NCBI GenBank assembly: GCA_033032865.1
Contig: JAWHQI010000121.1
Coordinates: forward strand, 1,612,001 to 1,676,000
Origin: Dactylorhiza incarnata
Lineage: Eukaryota > Streptophyta > Magnoliopsida > Asparagales > Orchidaceae
Direction: 5' to 3'
Length of the DNA stretch: 64,000 nt
Shown here in pieces: positions 54,781 through 64,000 of the stretch. The notes beneath the pieces were generated by a model, which made no database searches, was not told the DNA's origin, and saw nothing but the letters and a program-made list of their open reading frames with translations. Every line of letters begins with the position of its first letter. Positions within the stretch are counted from its first letter, which is position 1. Made by a program: the position numbers and the translations under genes.

Positions 54781-55090
54781 AGGTAAGGGGAGCCGCGATG
54801 CACGGGTCAGAGAGGAGTCCAGGCGGTTGAAAAAGGGAGGTCGTGCGAACTGGTCACAGCGGGGAGTCCGGGCGGTTGCAATAGGGAGGTCGGACAGAGT
54901 CCACACGGATGAGGGTGGACAGCCACAAAGAAAGTCCTGCGAGGAGAAGTGGAGGGAGGGAGGCTTGCAAGTGGAGTCTGCACGGAGTCCACATGGATGA
55001 GGGTGGACGGTCACAGTAGAGCTGTTCGTACAGAGTAAAATGGATGGTTTCAAGAAGTTGTCCGCACGTCGAAACCTGGCTCTAATACCA
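54781..55090 (-). other. G2 leader between PBS and gag
   Basis: Contains two copies of TCCACACGGATGAGGGTGGAC-like sequence (54900-54922, 54988-55010) and ends at the PBS. Non-coding. Confidence 0.6.
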
Positions 55091-55407
55091 TGTGGAAACC
55101 CAAAATACAAATAAAGATATTTATTTTAATTCTCCTGAAATCTACTTATTACAGGAATGCACCCTTTTTTAAATAGAATAGGTATGAAAATATGTAAAAG
55201 ACCGAGCGGTTACAATACAGGTAATCTCCCGGACTACAACATGTAGCAACACCGAGCGGTTACACCAAGGGTAACCGCCCAACTCTTATACAGGGTTGCA
55301 ATACCGGGGGGTAACAAAAGGGTAACTGCCCGGCCCTTATACAGAGCAACAACATCGGGCGGTTACACAAGGGTAACCGCCCAGCCTTTACACAGATTAC
55401 TTCAACA
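55091..55407 (-). repeat. 5' LTR of G2
   Basis: 317 bp; AAATAGAATAGG promoter-like region and three to four copies of the GGGCGGTTACAC-AAGGGTAACCGCCC hairpin unit (55250-55390). Confidence 0.9.
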
Positions 55408-55639
55408 ATAGCAAGTGTTATAAGGACTTCAAGGTCAATAAGATTTCACTGCCACAGATTGCAAGATCTAAATGTGGAAGAAACAGAGGAAACATTATGA
55501 CCAAGAAAGTAGTTTCATATGTTTTAAATCAATTATGACCAAGAAAATAGTTTCATATGTTTTTAAATCCATTATGACCAAGAAAGTAGTTTCATATGTT
55601 AAAAATTTCTACAAACTCATACTGATTCCATCAATAGTA

Positions 55640-55833
55640 TAATATGAATACGACTCCCTTGGCTCACAACCGCCTCATCGAGCGTCGTCATCTAAGTATC
55701 GCACATGTTTATTTACTATGAAGACCTACTAGCATTTTGGTAATATTAAATGTATGTCCACTCTCGCCTACATAAGGGAGTGGAGGAGTGTCTTAGGGTC
55801 ATCTTGAGTCTACTAGGTTTGTCACTCAATTGT
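55640..55833 (+). repeat. 5' LTR of J, 3'-truncated
   Basis: Similarity to 57211-57405 stops at TGTCACTCAATTG; what follows is leader/gag sequence. Confidence 0.8.
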
Positions 55834-56946
55834 GTGCCTTCTGTGCAACGCCTATTCTGGAGCTCTCAACCGTACCCTACTCCATTTTTTGTTCGCAACG
55901 AGGTCGACGCAACCCAGCGATGCTCTCACAAGCCCCAATCGGTTGTGCATCACCAGCTTCCTGCTACATCAAGTTGCAACACCGCTCTGTATTTCCAGAG
56001 CCTCCCAGCTACGTCGTTTCAATACTTCGCTTTTGGCCAACCGCCGACGAGACTGTTGGCGGAGCAACTTCAGACCGTATTCAATTCAATGGCCTCCCAC
56101 CAAGGCCGCCCTTTGCTTGATTCCCACGACCCGCTCTAAGGCAATTCAAGTAGATGCATACACCTCTACTTGGATATCCACTGATTCCACTCGTTTGGAT
56201 CAAGTGGAAGTTGGACTGGAAGATTTGAAGCTCTTCCTCTATGAGCTCATGACCACCGCCGCCCACTGTCTGTCGGCTCTACTCCCCCCCCCCCCCCCCC
56301 CCCCTTCAGGCCATCCACTCCCAGTCAGCTCCACCGTTGACTGCATGGTGTTCCTACACCCTGCCAGGGAAATTCACTAGGCCGACCTCAATTACATTGA
56401 GATCCTGATGTTCGACGGTACTGACCCCCTCAGCTGAATCTCATGCGTCGAATAATTCTTTGGTCTCCAGTCCACCCTCGCCAATCAGGTCTCAATGGCA
56501 CAATCAACATGGAAGGTCTCGTGCTCCATTGGGTGCGTTGGACGCATCATAATGTTCATAATCTCTCTTGGCCCGGACTTAAGGAGAAACTCCTTCACTA
56601 CTATGGCACGCGTCAGAAAGGAAATGTGTACGAACGCATCAGCTCTGTTCGTCAATCTGACACAATCTCGGCCTATATCACTGAGTTCGTCAAGGTCACC
56701 ATACATGTGATAGGTCTCTCCTCGAACCATTACTTAGGGTACTTCCTCGTTGGTCTGCAACCGCACATTCATATGAGCCTTCGTGTCCATAACCCCTCTG
56801 CCCTCTTCCAAGCTATGGATCAAGCTCGTTGCATCTACGAGCAACTCTATGCGTCCCCGATCCTCTCGCTTCCCATCCACCTCCTCTATCGATGCCATCT
56901 TCCACACCACATCTGCCATTCCACTGATTGGATACCTCACCTCTAA
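55832..56946 (+). pseudogene. gag of J
   Basis: Two overlapping frames. 55832-56380 holds STDSTRLDQVEVGLEDLKLF, then a Pro run over poly-C (56284-56304) and the HPAREIH link. 56443-56946 holds the core: VLHWVRWTHHNVHNLSWPGL, YERISSVRQSDTISAYITEF, YFLVGLQPHIHM, ALFQAMDQARCIYEQL. Gypsy gag without zinc knuckle. The poly-C tract separates the halves and makes the frame unstable. Confidence 0.8.
56284..56304. repeat. Poly-C tract in J gag
   Basis: About 21 consecutive C. Similar shorter C runs lie at 31946-31957 and 33128-33143 (G1), 41706-41717 (family L) and 61300-61308 (solo LTR K). Confidence 0.9.
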
Positions 56947-57210
56947 TGGGACCTCTGTTAATTGGGCCGCCGGCAGTACCTCCACCACCACAACGCTTGT
57001 CTCATTGAGAGTGCCAAGAGCTTCGACGAAATGGCATTTGATTTCGTGGCAAGCATCGTACTCTTCAACACTTAAATGCCCTCTCCAGTAACTACGTTTG
57101 TTGATCGGTGCAGAAGATGATAACTCCGGCTTCGCAGTTAGATCCCCTTACGCTCACGGAAGACCCCTTCGAGCCTTGAGGACAATGTTGATTTCGAGAA
57201 GGGAGTATTG

Positions 57211-57508
57211 ATATGAATACGACTCTTTGGGCCTACAGTCATGTCACTGAGTGCCTTCACCTAAGTATCTCCCGTGTCAATTTACATTATATCCCTAGTA
57301 ATATTCAATGTATGTCCACTCTTGCCTATATAAGAGAGTGTAGGGAGTGTCTTAGGGTCATCTTGAGTCTTCTAGGTTTGTCACTCAATTGGAAAAGGGG
57401 CTTCGAGAAGGAACTAACACTCGGAAACTCATCACAAGCATACATCTCGAGTTGTATCCCTACATTTTTCTTTATAATAAAGTCTTGATTTGATAGCCAA
57501 TGCTATCA
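57211..57508 (+). repeat. 3' LTR of J
   Basis: 298 bp; matches 55640-55833 over its first 195 bp (shared GTGTCTTAGGGTCATCTTGAGTC). Confidence 0.85.
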
Positions 57509-57746
57509 AAGTACTTCCTAATCTTGCATTCCTGGTCACAATGGATCTGCTCAGATGATCAGCATACATAGGTATAACCTATGGATCACGTGAATTAAGA
57601 ACAGTCTCAAGGAAACAACAATCAAACTTCTAGGAAGCAAATATAACTATAAATAAAAAGATTTACTATAAATGAGAAAGAATCTCAAAGTTAGACCTTG
57701 TGATTTAATGAAAATTAAAGAGATCTGAAACAAGTTCCATCACTAC

Positions 57747-57931
57747 CTTTCCATTTGAAAATTGGACTATGCGCCGAGATGTGGGTAAGAAATGAGATAC
57801 TCGTGTTCCTCTCCGAGGTGACCCACCATCATCAATTCTTGGGCTATGTCCATGGCTAAATTGCCTCTGTAAGGATGAATGTGCGTGATGATCAGAACTT
57901 GATCTCTCTCTCACACATAGGAGCATGCGAC
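57747..57931 (-). CDS. PECT1: PECT1 exon (second of three seen): inter-domain linker
   Basis: Minus strand, 185 bp. Acceptor TTATTAG, donor GTAGTG. It encodes GRMLLCVRERSSSDHHAH, then SSLQRQFSHGHSP, a Gly/Ser/Arg-rich link, and RVSHFLPTSRRIVQFSNGK. This linker is characteristic of plant PECT1, between its two cytidylyltransferase repeats. The frame joins the preceding exon in phase 1 and the following one in phase 0. The intron after it spans about 8 kb to 49720 and contains elements G2 and J. Confidence 0.93.
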
Positions 57932-58217
57932 CTAATAAAAGAAATGAATATGAACCAATATCATTGGCCAATCAATTGCCATACACGTAAAACATAGAAC
58001 AAAACCAAAAAGTTAATTTGAAACCCAACTTCAATCTAAATGGGGTCAGACTAGTAAGTTAGATAAAACCTTTAGTGGACAAAACCACATTGAGAAAAAC
58101 TGACTCTGTTCTTTGTTAACTTGGAAATTTAAAATATAAAAACCTTAGAGGCTTTGAAGAACTCACCCATGAGTAAAATCATTAGTTCTATACAAAAAAT
58201 TTGAATAAGCATGTTAC

Positions 58218-58453
58218 CAACAATATCTGTGCTTGACACTCCTTCCGTTCTCTTGATCTGCTTGTAGCGACCAGCTTTCTTTGCAAGTGCATATGCATCG
58301 GAGCCATCTGGGAGCAAGCAGGGATCGTCCCCATGGATAATGTAATCTATATTGTATTCATTAAAGAGCCTGGTCATAAATTCTTCTGTGATAGCATATG
58401 GTGCATCTGGGATAACCTCATCAACCCATTTAACTGCAGCAACCATGATCAAC
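58218..58453 (-). CDS. PECT1: PECT1 exon (first of three seen): C-terminal half of first cytidylyltransferase domain
   Basis: Minus strand, 236 bp. Acceptor CTTATGTCAG, donor GTAACA. It encodes LIMVAAVKWVDEVIPDAPYA, ITEEFMTRLFNEY, DYIIHGDDPCLLPDGSDAYA, then AGRYKQIKRTEGVSSTDIVG. RTEGVSSTD is the conserved nucleotidyltransferase signature. PECT1 (CTP:phosphoethanolamine cytidylyltransferase, EC 2.7.7.14) makes CDP-ethanolamine in the Kennedy pathway of phosphatidylethanolamine synthesis; the Arabidopsis enzyme is associated with the outer mitochondrial surface. No stop or frameshift is seen. The upstream exon with the first HxGH motif is not visible up to 64000, so the gene extends beyond the window or is truncated. 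Confidence 0.95.
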
Positions 58454-59177
58454 CTGACATAAGGAGTAGCACAAATCAAATGTCTCTAAAAAGCATATTC
58501 AAGAACGAAAGAAAAAGGAAAGGATGTAAGTGAGGAAGGTTTTCATTTGTTATGATCTATGGATAATATGTGGAATGGAATTTTTTTAAAAATTAATCAT
58601 CACTCAATTTTTTATCCTATAAGAGGTAGAACAAAGTATTTGCATAAGATCTCCACTATGGTGCTGCATTAACCGCACTAAACAAGTTCTTAATGTTAAC
58701 CCTTTATTTTTATAGGCATTTTGAAGGAGACAATTGAAGTAATGGAATAAAAATGAATTTTTAATGATTTACCATCAAATATTACACATTGACTATTATA
58801 CTACTCATATCTTAATGATGATTACAAATATACAACCATGAAACATAATTCAGACTAGAATAACACTGTCTATCACCTTCAACTATGGATGAGTTTATAG
58901 CAAAAAAATATTTTAGAATGATAAACTAGTTACTCTAAGGAATGGGTTTTATACCAATAATGTTAAATTTTCTAGTGGTATGCCAGCAAAAAGCGTTAAA
59001 AGAAAAAAAATCTTCCTCTTTACGTATTGCACCAAACATTTGTGCATTATAAGAAACCAGAATATCGATCCATCAAGCATCCATAGAAGGGATTAGAAAG
59101 AGCACACATTCACAAGTTGAAGGGCTAAAATCTTCTATTAAAGAAAGCACGGAGGGTTAACTTTTAAAAATAGTAAT
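58454..59177. other. AT-rich, probably PECT1 intron
   Basis: No gene or repeat recognised. Confidence 0.5.
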
Positions 59178-59411
59178 GTGACTAAAGCAAATTTAGCTCA
59201 CTCAAGTCATTGGGCGATCGCATGGTCGGCTAACTGGCTATCTAGGCATATTAAAGTATATGATGATTCAGATCAACAATATTGCCGTGGTACTTCTTCG
59301 ACAAAATGTTGCAATGTTCATCTCAACAAGGTGACGATGAGTAAAAATTGTGATTGTGGTCTAAGAACAAAGCATATGGAGAATCATCTCGATAGACGCA
59401 ACCTTCAGGTA
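59178..59411 (+). CDS. Cys-rich exon-like ORF, GRF-zinc-finger-like, doubtful
   Basis: Starts MTKANLAHSSHW. It contains STKCCNVHLNKVTMSKNCDC and GLRTK followed by ENHLDRRN, and ends CAACCTTCAG before GTAAGC, a good 5' splice site. The CDCG pattern followed by a conserved Arg-Arg resembles the start of plant GRF-type zinc fingers, but the second half is missing. Could be a captured fragment or chance. Confidence 0.25.
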
Positions 59412-59432
59412 AGCTTCATGATATCATACTAG

Positions 59433-60021
59433 GTCGCAGGGACAACCGATCTCTACCTCACCACCTAGATCCCAACTCCGGACAGTAACTTGATTTCACT
59501 TCTCTGAATCAAAGTCACGTGACTACTGGGAAAATGTTCTCTAATGCTCGTCTCAATGAGCTCTATTTGCAATTCATGTGTCTACTCTGGAAAATATATG
59601 TTATTATATTAAGTGATGAGGTGGCTGCTAAGTTGGAAGTTTGGATTTGCTACGTGCTGCTTATATAATTTGGATTAAGCTCCTAAATTTATGATTTGGT
59701 AATGGAAGCCATTAAGTATTGTCATGGGTAAGTATTATTATGGCTAAGTATTATTATGTCTAAAGTTATGGCACCCGGTTATAACTTGCTGGATATGTTG
59801 GTTCATGAAAGCTTTATAAAACTCTGGAAAAGGGGGGAAAAGACCTCCCTGCCCCTATGTGCAATCCATTTGCCTGAATTATATTAGCCTGATGTCATTG
59901 GATGGCTTCGATCAATTGGCATTTTGGGAATAAATCACAAGCAATGTTGGGGTTTAAGAGGTTTTCGTCCTACGACTCCTTCATGGTTCTCCCGCCTTCC
60001 GTTTTCGTCTTTTCTAAGCTC
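59433..60021. other. Unassigned, gene-like flank
   Basis: Joined across solo LTR K to 61339-61560, it forms a pyrimidine-rich leader-like stretch ending CCAAG before GTGACTCC, similar in layout to the leader in family L copy I. It may be the 5' part of yet another family L LTR. Confidence 0.3.
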
Positions 60022-60026
60022 CTGTC

Positions 60027-61333
60027 TGTTGGACATGTGTGTCACATCCCTTTATTTGAGAATAACAAATCCCATATTGTATTTGATCTAGTCTTTTGTG
60101 TGTTTATAGTGTCCAGGTTGTACAGGTTCAATGAGGAGACAAGTCCTCGTTCATGGGCATAATCCGAGAGTGTGTACACATTAGAAAAAGCAAAAGCATG
60201 AGTTTTGTGTGATGATCTTAAAATGGCCATAACTTTCAATCCAGGAAGAATTACAGAACGTGCCACCCCATTTCGAAGATGAGAACGACTCAATCTACAG
60301 TCTGGAGAAGTTTCGGACTCAATCTCCCGCTACCGCCAACGCTATCACTACCGCAGACGCTATCTCGAATTCGTGCAGAACGCCACGCCGCCGACGGTTG
60401 CGCAACCGCTCTACACGAACGATACCGCCGGCGCTAGCCACTACCGCAGGCGCTAGCTCCAAGGTCTATAAATTGAAGCCAACTTCGATCATTTTGATTA
60501 TCCATCCAGAGAGAGAGCTTGTGCCACAATTCTATATCAGTTATGCTGCCGAAGATGGATCTCCCACAAAAAGCTTAAGGAGAATTTTGGAGGAGGGCAA
60601 CGTCACGCTACATCCGAAGGACGATCGCTTCGACCTCACTCATGCTACAGCGATCCTTCATCCTCATCTTCAGAAGATCTCATATAGGGAGTTTTATTAT
60701 TGTTTTATTATTTCCATTCCATACTTTCTTTGTAACCGTTTTGTTAATTCGCCTTGTTTTGGCGACTAGGTCTGGGTAGGACTTAGGGGGTAATTCGCCT
60801 TGTGTTGGCGACTAGTTCTAGGTGATTAGATCTAGGGGGCTCGAGGCCATTTCCGGGGAAGGATTGGCTAGAGCGGCTTGAGGCCTTATCCGGGAAAGGA
60901 TAGGCTAAAGCCAACCGGTTTGTGGGGATACAAGTCGGTATAGAAAAGGAAAAGAAATTTACTTTTGTACACCTTCGATTTCTAGCGATATTGAAATCAA
61001 ATTTATGTAAACACTTTTCTTTTATATAAATACAATCATGTCTCTATTTGTGTTTACTTGATTTCTCTCCTTTGGCGTTATCTTTAAAATATTGGTTTCT
61101 AAGTCTTAAGTTTTCAATTCTAAATCTAAATTGTTTATTTCAATCTCTTAATCATAAAACAATTTAGTACTTATTTCTAAACTTGAAAATTATGATATTT
61201 TCTTTCTTTAGCTAAATTGTTATTTTGTGTTATAATATTACTTTAAACAATTTAGTAATTTTAATACAATTATAAAAAGATTTTTATTCCCTTATTCACC
61301 CCCCCCCCTCTAAGGGCGCCATAAGATCCAACA
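60027..61333 (+). mobile_element. Solo LTR K with perfect TSD
   Basis: 1307 bp, TGTTGGA...TCCAACA perfect 7-bp inverted ends. The 5-bp TSD CTGTC is at 60022-60026 and 61334-61338. It contains a TCTATAAATTG promoter-like box near 60465. It ends ATTCACCCCCCCCCCTCTAAGG...ATCCAACA, an ending commonly seen in plant SIRE/Maximus-type copia LTRs (established pattern, lineage not proven). A 169-codon frame at 60260-60769 spans the U3/R region and is not supported as a gene. GCTACCGC and GGCGCTAGC boxes (60310-60460) match, in reverse orientation, the boxes in the E3 LTR. Confidence 0.92.
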
Positions 61334-62317
61334 CTGTCGAGCGTGAGAAGCTAGGGTTCTTCCTCGTGTGAAGGAATCGACCGCCGGGAATTCTCGATCT
61401 CGCCTCCTTCTATCTTCTCCTCTTCTAATGATTTTGGTGTCGTGATAATCGGTCTCCTCTACTGTTGAGCTCGGCTGGAGATTTAATTGTTAAAATCCAA
61501 GGTGACTCCTTTAAACTAGATGAATTTCCATTCTTTTCTTAAATATGAGATGAGAATTGGCATCCCTTCTTCTTTCTGCTAATAATGGTATGAAACAGTG
61601 GGATTTTAATTGATTTTTAGTTTTCATGGTTCTATTTGTAAGAACTGAACATGAGAATATGTTGTAATATATTTTATAATAAGAGAAATAATTTTCCCCT
61701 ATGATGAAAAGGAGAAAAGATTCAGTGCCGATTCAACGTCGCACGTTTAAGTTTTCAATTTGAATGTTTCGAAATTTTTGCGGCGATCGTTTCGTATTTA
61801 TTTTATTTTTGATCGCATTATGTTTACGCCTTGGCTTTGCTGCGGATGAATAGATTGGTGAAGCTTAGATTAGCATGCCTTGATAATAAAATATTGATGG
61901 AAATTTGAGGGCTGAATTGGTTCACTAGCTGATTTGGAGTGTATTTGAGTCCTTATATATGTGGGCCAGCTGACTTGGGCTGGATGGGTCTAAGTTCCTT
62001 GATTTAAAAAGGCTGGTTGAGTCCTATTTGAATTGGGCTGGCTGTTGTAATGGGCTAGCTGATTAATATTTCCATGTAAGCCTTGGTTTAAGGCTTAGGC
62101 GGTGGCTGCTGAATTATTATATTGGTTGTTGGCTTATGTATTTCATTGCCTTAGGTGGTGGCTTGTGGTAGCCTCTTTATCCCGAGCCTTGCCTTGTATG
62201 CGACTGTAGTTTCCCTCTTGGAGCTTCTCGGGCTGTGATCTCAGTTGAATTCAAGTCTATTTTATATTTTACCCGCTAAGGGTATTTCTGTCCTTCTAGG
62301 TATCTTTGCCCCTTACT

Positions 62318-62330
62318 CTATATATATGAG
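62318..62330 (+). promoter_or_regulatory. TATA box of family L LTR copy IV
   Basis: CTATATATATGAG about 810 bp upstream of the ATG exon, followed by a pyrimidine-rich leader. Confidence 0.45.
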
Positions 62331-63134
62331 TATAGGGTTTGTGACACATGACACTGAGTAATGTAGTTCGTCACATCCTGTTTCACTTTTTGGCCACAAA
62401 AATTCCTGCTTCTTCTCTTTTCTCAAATTATCTACATCAGACACGCATATTCTGTCATTCAGGAAGAGCAGTGCATCCTTTGCAACAATTGCACTTGCTT
62501 CTCGCTTTTTCATTTTCTCTAACACATTCATCAAGAATGGATTTTATGACATCGCCTTTTGGGTTCTATCTTTGAGCGAATATTGGATCTGCATCTGAAA
62601 TACTTCTGTTCGTTTTTCTTCTTGTGTCGAAATTACGCAAATCTCCATCTCATGCAAGTCACGCCGAAGCCGTGAGAGGGCTGTTTTGAGTATGATTGTT
62701 GGCTGCTTTTGATGGTGCAGGCCGGCTGTTATATGGACTCATGAAATCTGTTTGTGGTGGCTGTTAGTTGGCTGCTATTGCTTCTAGTTGTGGGTTGTCA
62801 TTTGGCTGCTATTTGGGCTGTTAATTGCTATCAAGTGTTGTTGTTACTGCTTGTGTTGACAGGCTCTTTTGTTGATTCTTGAGGACTCCTCTTAGCTGCC
62901 CTCATCATGTCCTCTTGTGGGCTGTTATGAGTTAATCTTGTGAGTTGCAAATGACTACAATCTGATCTTGTGAAGAGTTAAAAATCTGAATTTTCGCGTT
63001 CATTTTGAGTCACCAAAGCTTGTCCTTTCCTAGACAACTCCTAGAGGTCGTAGTTGTGGCCGTCTTAGGGAGTCTACTCGTAGCTATTTAAAGACGCAAC
63101 CCTAAAGTAAATGATTTACTTGATACTGCAGAGG

Positions 63135-63197
63135 ATGGCGTCCGGCGATAGACGCGATGAGAATCATTCGAAGGACAAGTAAAAAGGAAAAGCTGCG
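63135..63197 (+). CDS. Putative first coding exon of family L, copy IV
   Basis: 21 codons after ACTGCAG: MASGDRRDENHSKDK, an in-frame TAA, then KGKAA. It is followed by GTGAGTC. Homologous to 28792-28857 by position, start Met-Ala-Ser, RRDE and KDK. The TAA makes this copy untranslatable as such. Confidence 0.4.
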
Positions 63198-64000
63198 GTG
63201 AGTCTTTACCGCTTTGATTACGTATAGATTTGAAATATTTTGATTATGACCTGATGATGAACATGGAAAACTAGTTTTACTTTGAGTTATTTTCTTGAAT
63301 TGAAAAGATTCGAAGACTTGAAATCACTGAACAGATGAAATCGCTAAAACGCTAAATATGTATTAGCTAGCGATGAAAACTCTGAGGGGAAATTTATATA
63401 CTTATTTTCCAATATGATGAAAATGAAATTGAATTGAATACGAAAAGAATTAGAATTGAAATTGCGTCGACGCATTCGAAAAGCTAAGGGTCAACCTTGT
63501 AGGGGGGGTGAGCCACAAACTCCTACACCTAGTAGGGAGGGTAGAACTCCTACGGATGTTACTACTGAAATGTCGAATCTAGGAGGCATCCTAGAGTAGA
63601 CATTGATGAGACGGGCCGACCGGCCGACGGGCCCAGATGTTGATTGAGAATGACCCTCAGCATTTCGAAAGAATAAATTATGATATGCATTTGAACTGAA
63701 TTTGATAAGAATGAATGCGAGCATACATTCTGAATTGATTACAACGCTGAATAAGAAGAAGAATGAATCCTGATATGCATGTTGAAATGCATAAGAATGA
63801 ATAAGAATATGCAGAAGAATTATGCTACGCATTATGTATATTCTGAATACGATTGATGAATACGAATGAATTATGCTAGACATTCTGAATATAAAGAATA
63901 CGAACAAATTATGCGTATTTGATAAGAATGCAAAAATATAAGAATTTGATATCAGAAATTATGTATTTCAATTTTACTGGCTCACCGAATAGTCCTTTAC

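Larger units (their letters stand above)
50018..55407 (-). mobile_element. Ty1/copia element G2 in the PECT1 intron, same strand as the gene
   Basis: Left LTR 50018-50705 (688 bp because of a nested insertion), right LTR 55091-55407 (317 bp). They begin TGTGGAAACCC (AATGGAAACCC at the left) and end CTTCAACA. TSD ATAGC at 50013-50017 and 55408-55412. Minus-strand PBS TGGTATTAGAGCC left of 55091; PPT (minus CTTGCGGGGGAG) right of 50705. Gag, PR, IN, RT, RNase H read leftward with many frameshifts. Close relative of G1. Confidence 0.92.
55640..57508 (+). mobile_element. Gag-only gypsy derivative J in the PECT1 intron, opposite to the gene
   Basis: Right LTR 57211-57508 runs TGATATGAATACG...GCTATCA. 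The left LTR starts at 55640 (TAATATGAATACG) and is cut short at about 55833, losing its end and the PBS. The TSD matches 4 of 5 bases (TAGTA 55635-55639, AAGTA 57509-57513). Inside, gag is followed directly by a polyprotein-end-like CTTGAGGACAATGTTG just before the PPT (GAGAAGGGAGTA). Pol is missing. LTR promoter CCTATATAAGAGAGTGT. Related to element H. Confidence 0.8.
61637..64000 (+). repeat. Family L LTR, copy IV, truncated by the window end
   Basis: Begins TGTAAGAACTGAAC. It shares with copy II the CCCCTATGATGAAAA block (61697), TTTTTGCGGCG (61767), the GGCTG-rich section (62030-62960) and CTCTGAGGGGAAATTTATATA (63380-63400), plus TCAGCATTTCGAAAGAA (63657). A CTATATATATGAG TATA box is at 62318-62330. 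An ATG exon lies at 63135. The end of the window falls just before the position of the terminal exon (CTCACCGAATAGTCC, 63981). Confidence 0.7.

Noticed and set aside
55191..55405. tRNA-like folds suggested by GGGTAACCGCCC hairpins
   Set aside because: Repeated simple hairpins in an LTR; no cloverleaf, no T-loop consensus.
60260..60769. 169-codon ORF
   Set aside because: Spans the promoter and leader of solo LTR K; no recognised domain.

Overview
This is nuclear DNA of a flowering plant, most likely a eudicot with a large repeat-rich genome. The signs are LTR retrotransposons primed by tRNA-iMet-like sites, intron-containing AT-rich DNA, and three well-preserved exons of the plant phospholipid gene PECT1. 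No bacterial, organellar, tRNA, rRNA or CRISPR features were seen. I cannot name the species. Almost all of the window is mobile DNA nested in mobile DNA. Where possible I fixed element borders with TG..CA ends, PBS/PPT and target-site duplications (TSDs).

Layout. 93-2180: short non-autonomous LTR element. 2538-27094: remnant of an LTR element split by a plus/minus stack. A minus-strand Ty3/gypsy remnant (4926-26311, TSD ATTTC) is itself split by a minus-strand copia-like element that has gag but no pol (6208-13907, TSD AGTAT) and by a plus-strand chromovirus-type gypsy element (16582-25271, TSD CCATG). 27442-29911: solo LTR (TSD GCTTG) holding a spliced-looking small ORF. 30171-35582: decayed Ty1/copia element. 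About 36249-43570: further relatives of the same long LTR, carrying a small LTR element (37417-38962), a tandem duplication and a foldback MITE. 43932-47091: gag-only gypsy element containing a Mutator-like insert, which holds a long hairpin, which holds a hAT-like MITE. 47092-47814: 3' end of another long LTR followed by a PBS.

48.7-58.5 kb is the only host-gene territory. Three minus-strand exons of ethanolamine-phosphate cytidylyltransferase (58453-58218, 57931-57747, 49720-49649) are separated by an intron of about 8 kb. That intron is swollen by a copia element (50018-55407, TSD ATAGC, with a solo LTR inside its own LTR) and a gag-only gypsy derivative (55640-57508). 60027-61333 is a perfect solo LTR (TSD CTGTC), and from 61637 another long LTR runs off the window.

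Two patterns stand out. First, a dyad of fixed geometry, CGTCGA-7 nt-TCGACG, recurs in the LTRs, the gag 3' end and the gag-ORF3 spacer of the pol-less copia-like element. Second, the long LTR family carries a conserved small first coding exon (three copies) and a conserved last exon (two clear copies) bordered by splice signals, as if the LTR itself encoded a small spliced protein. Pol-less, gag-bearing elements are strikingly frequent here (four of the elements found).
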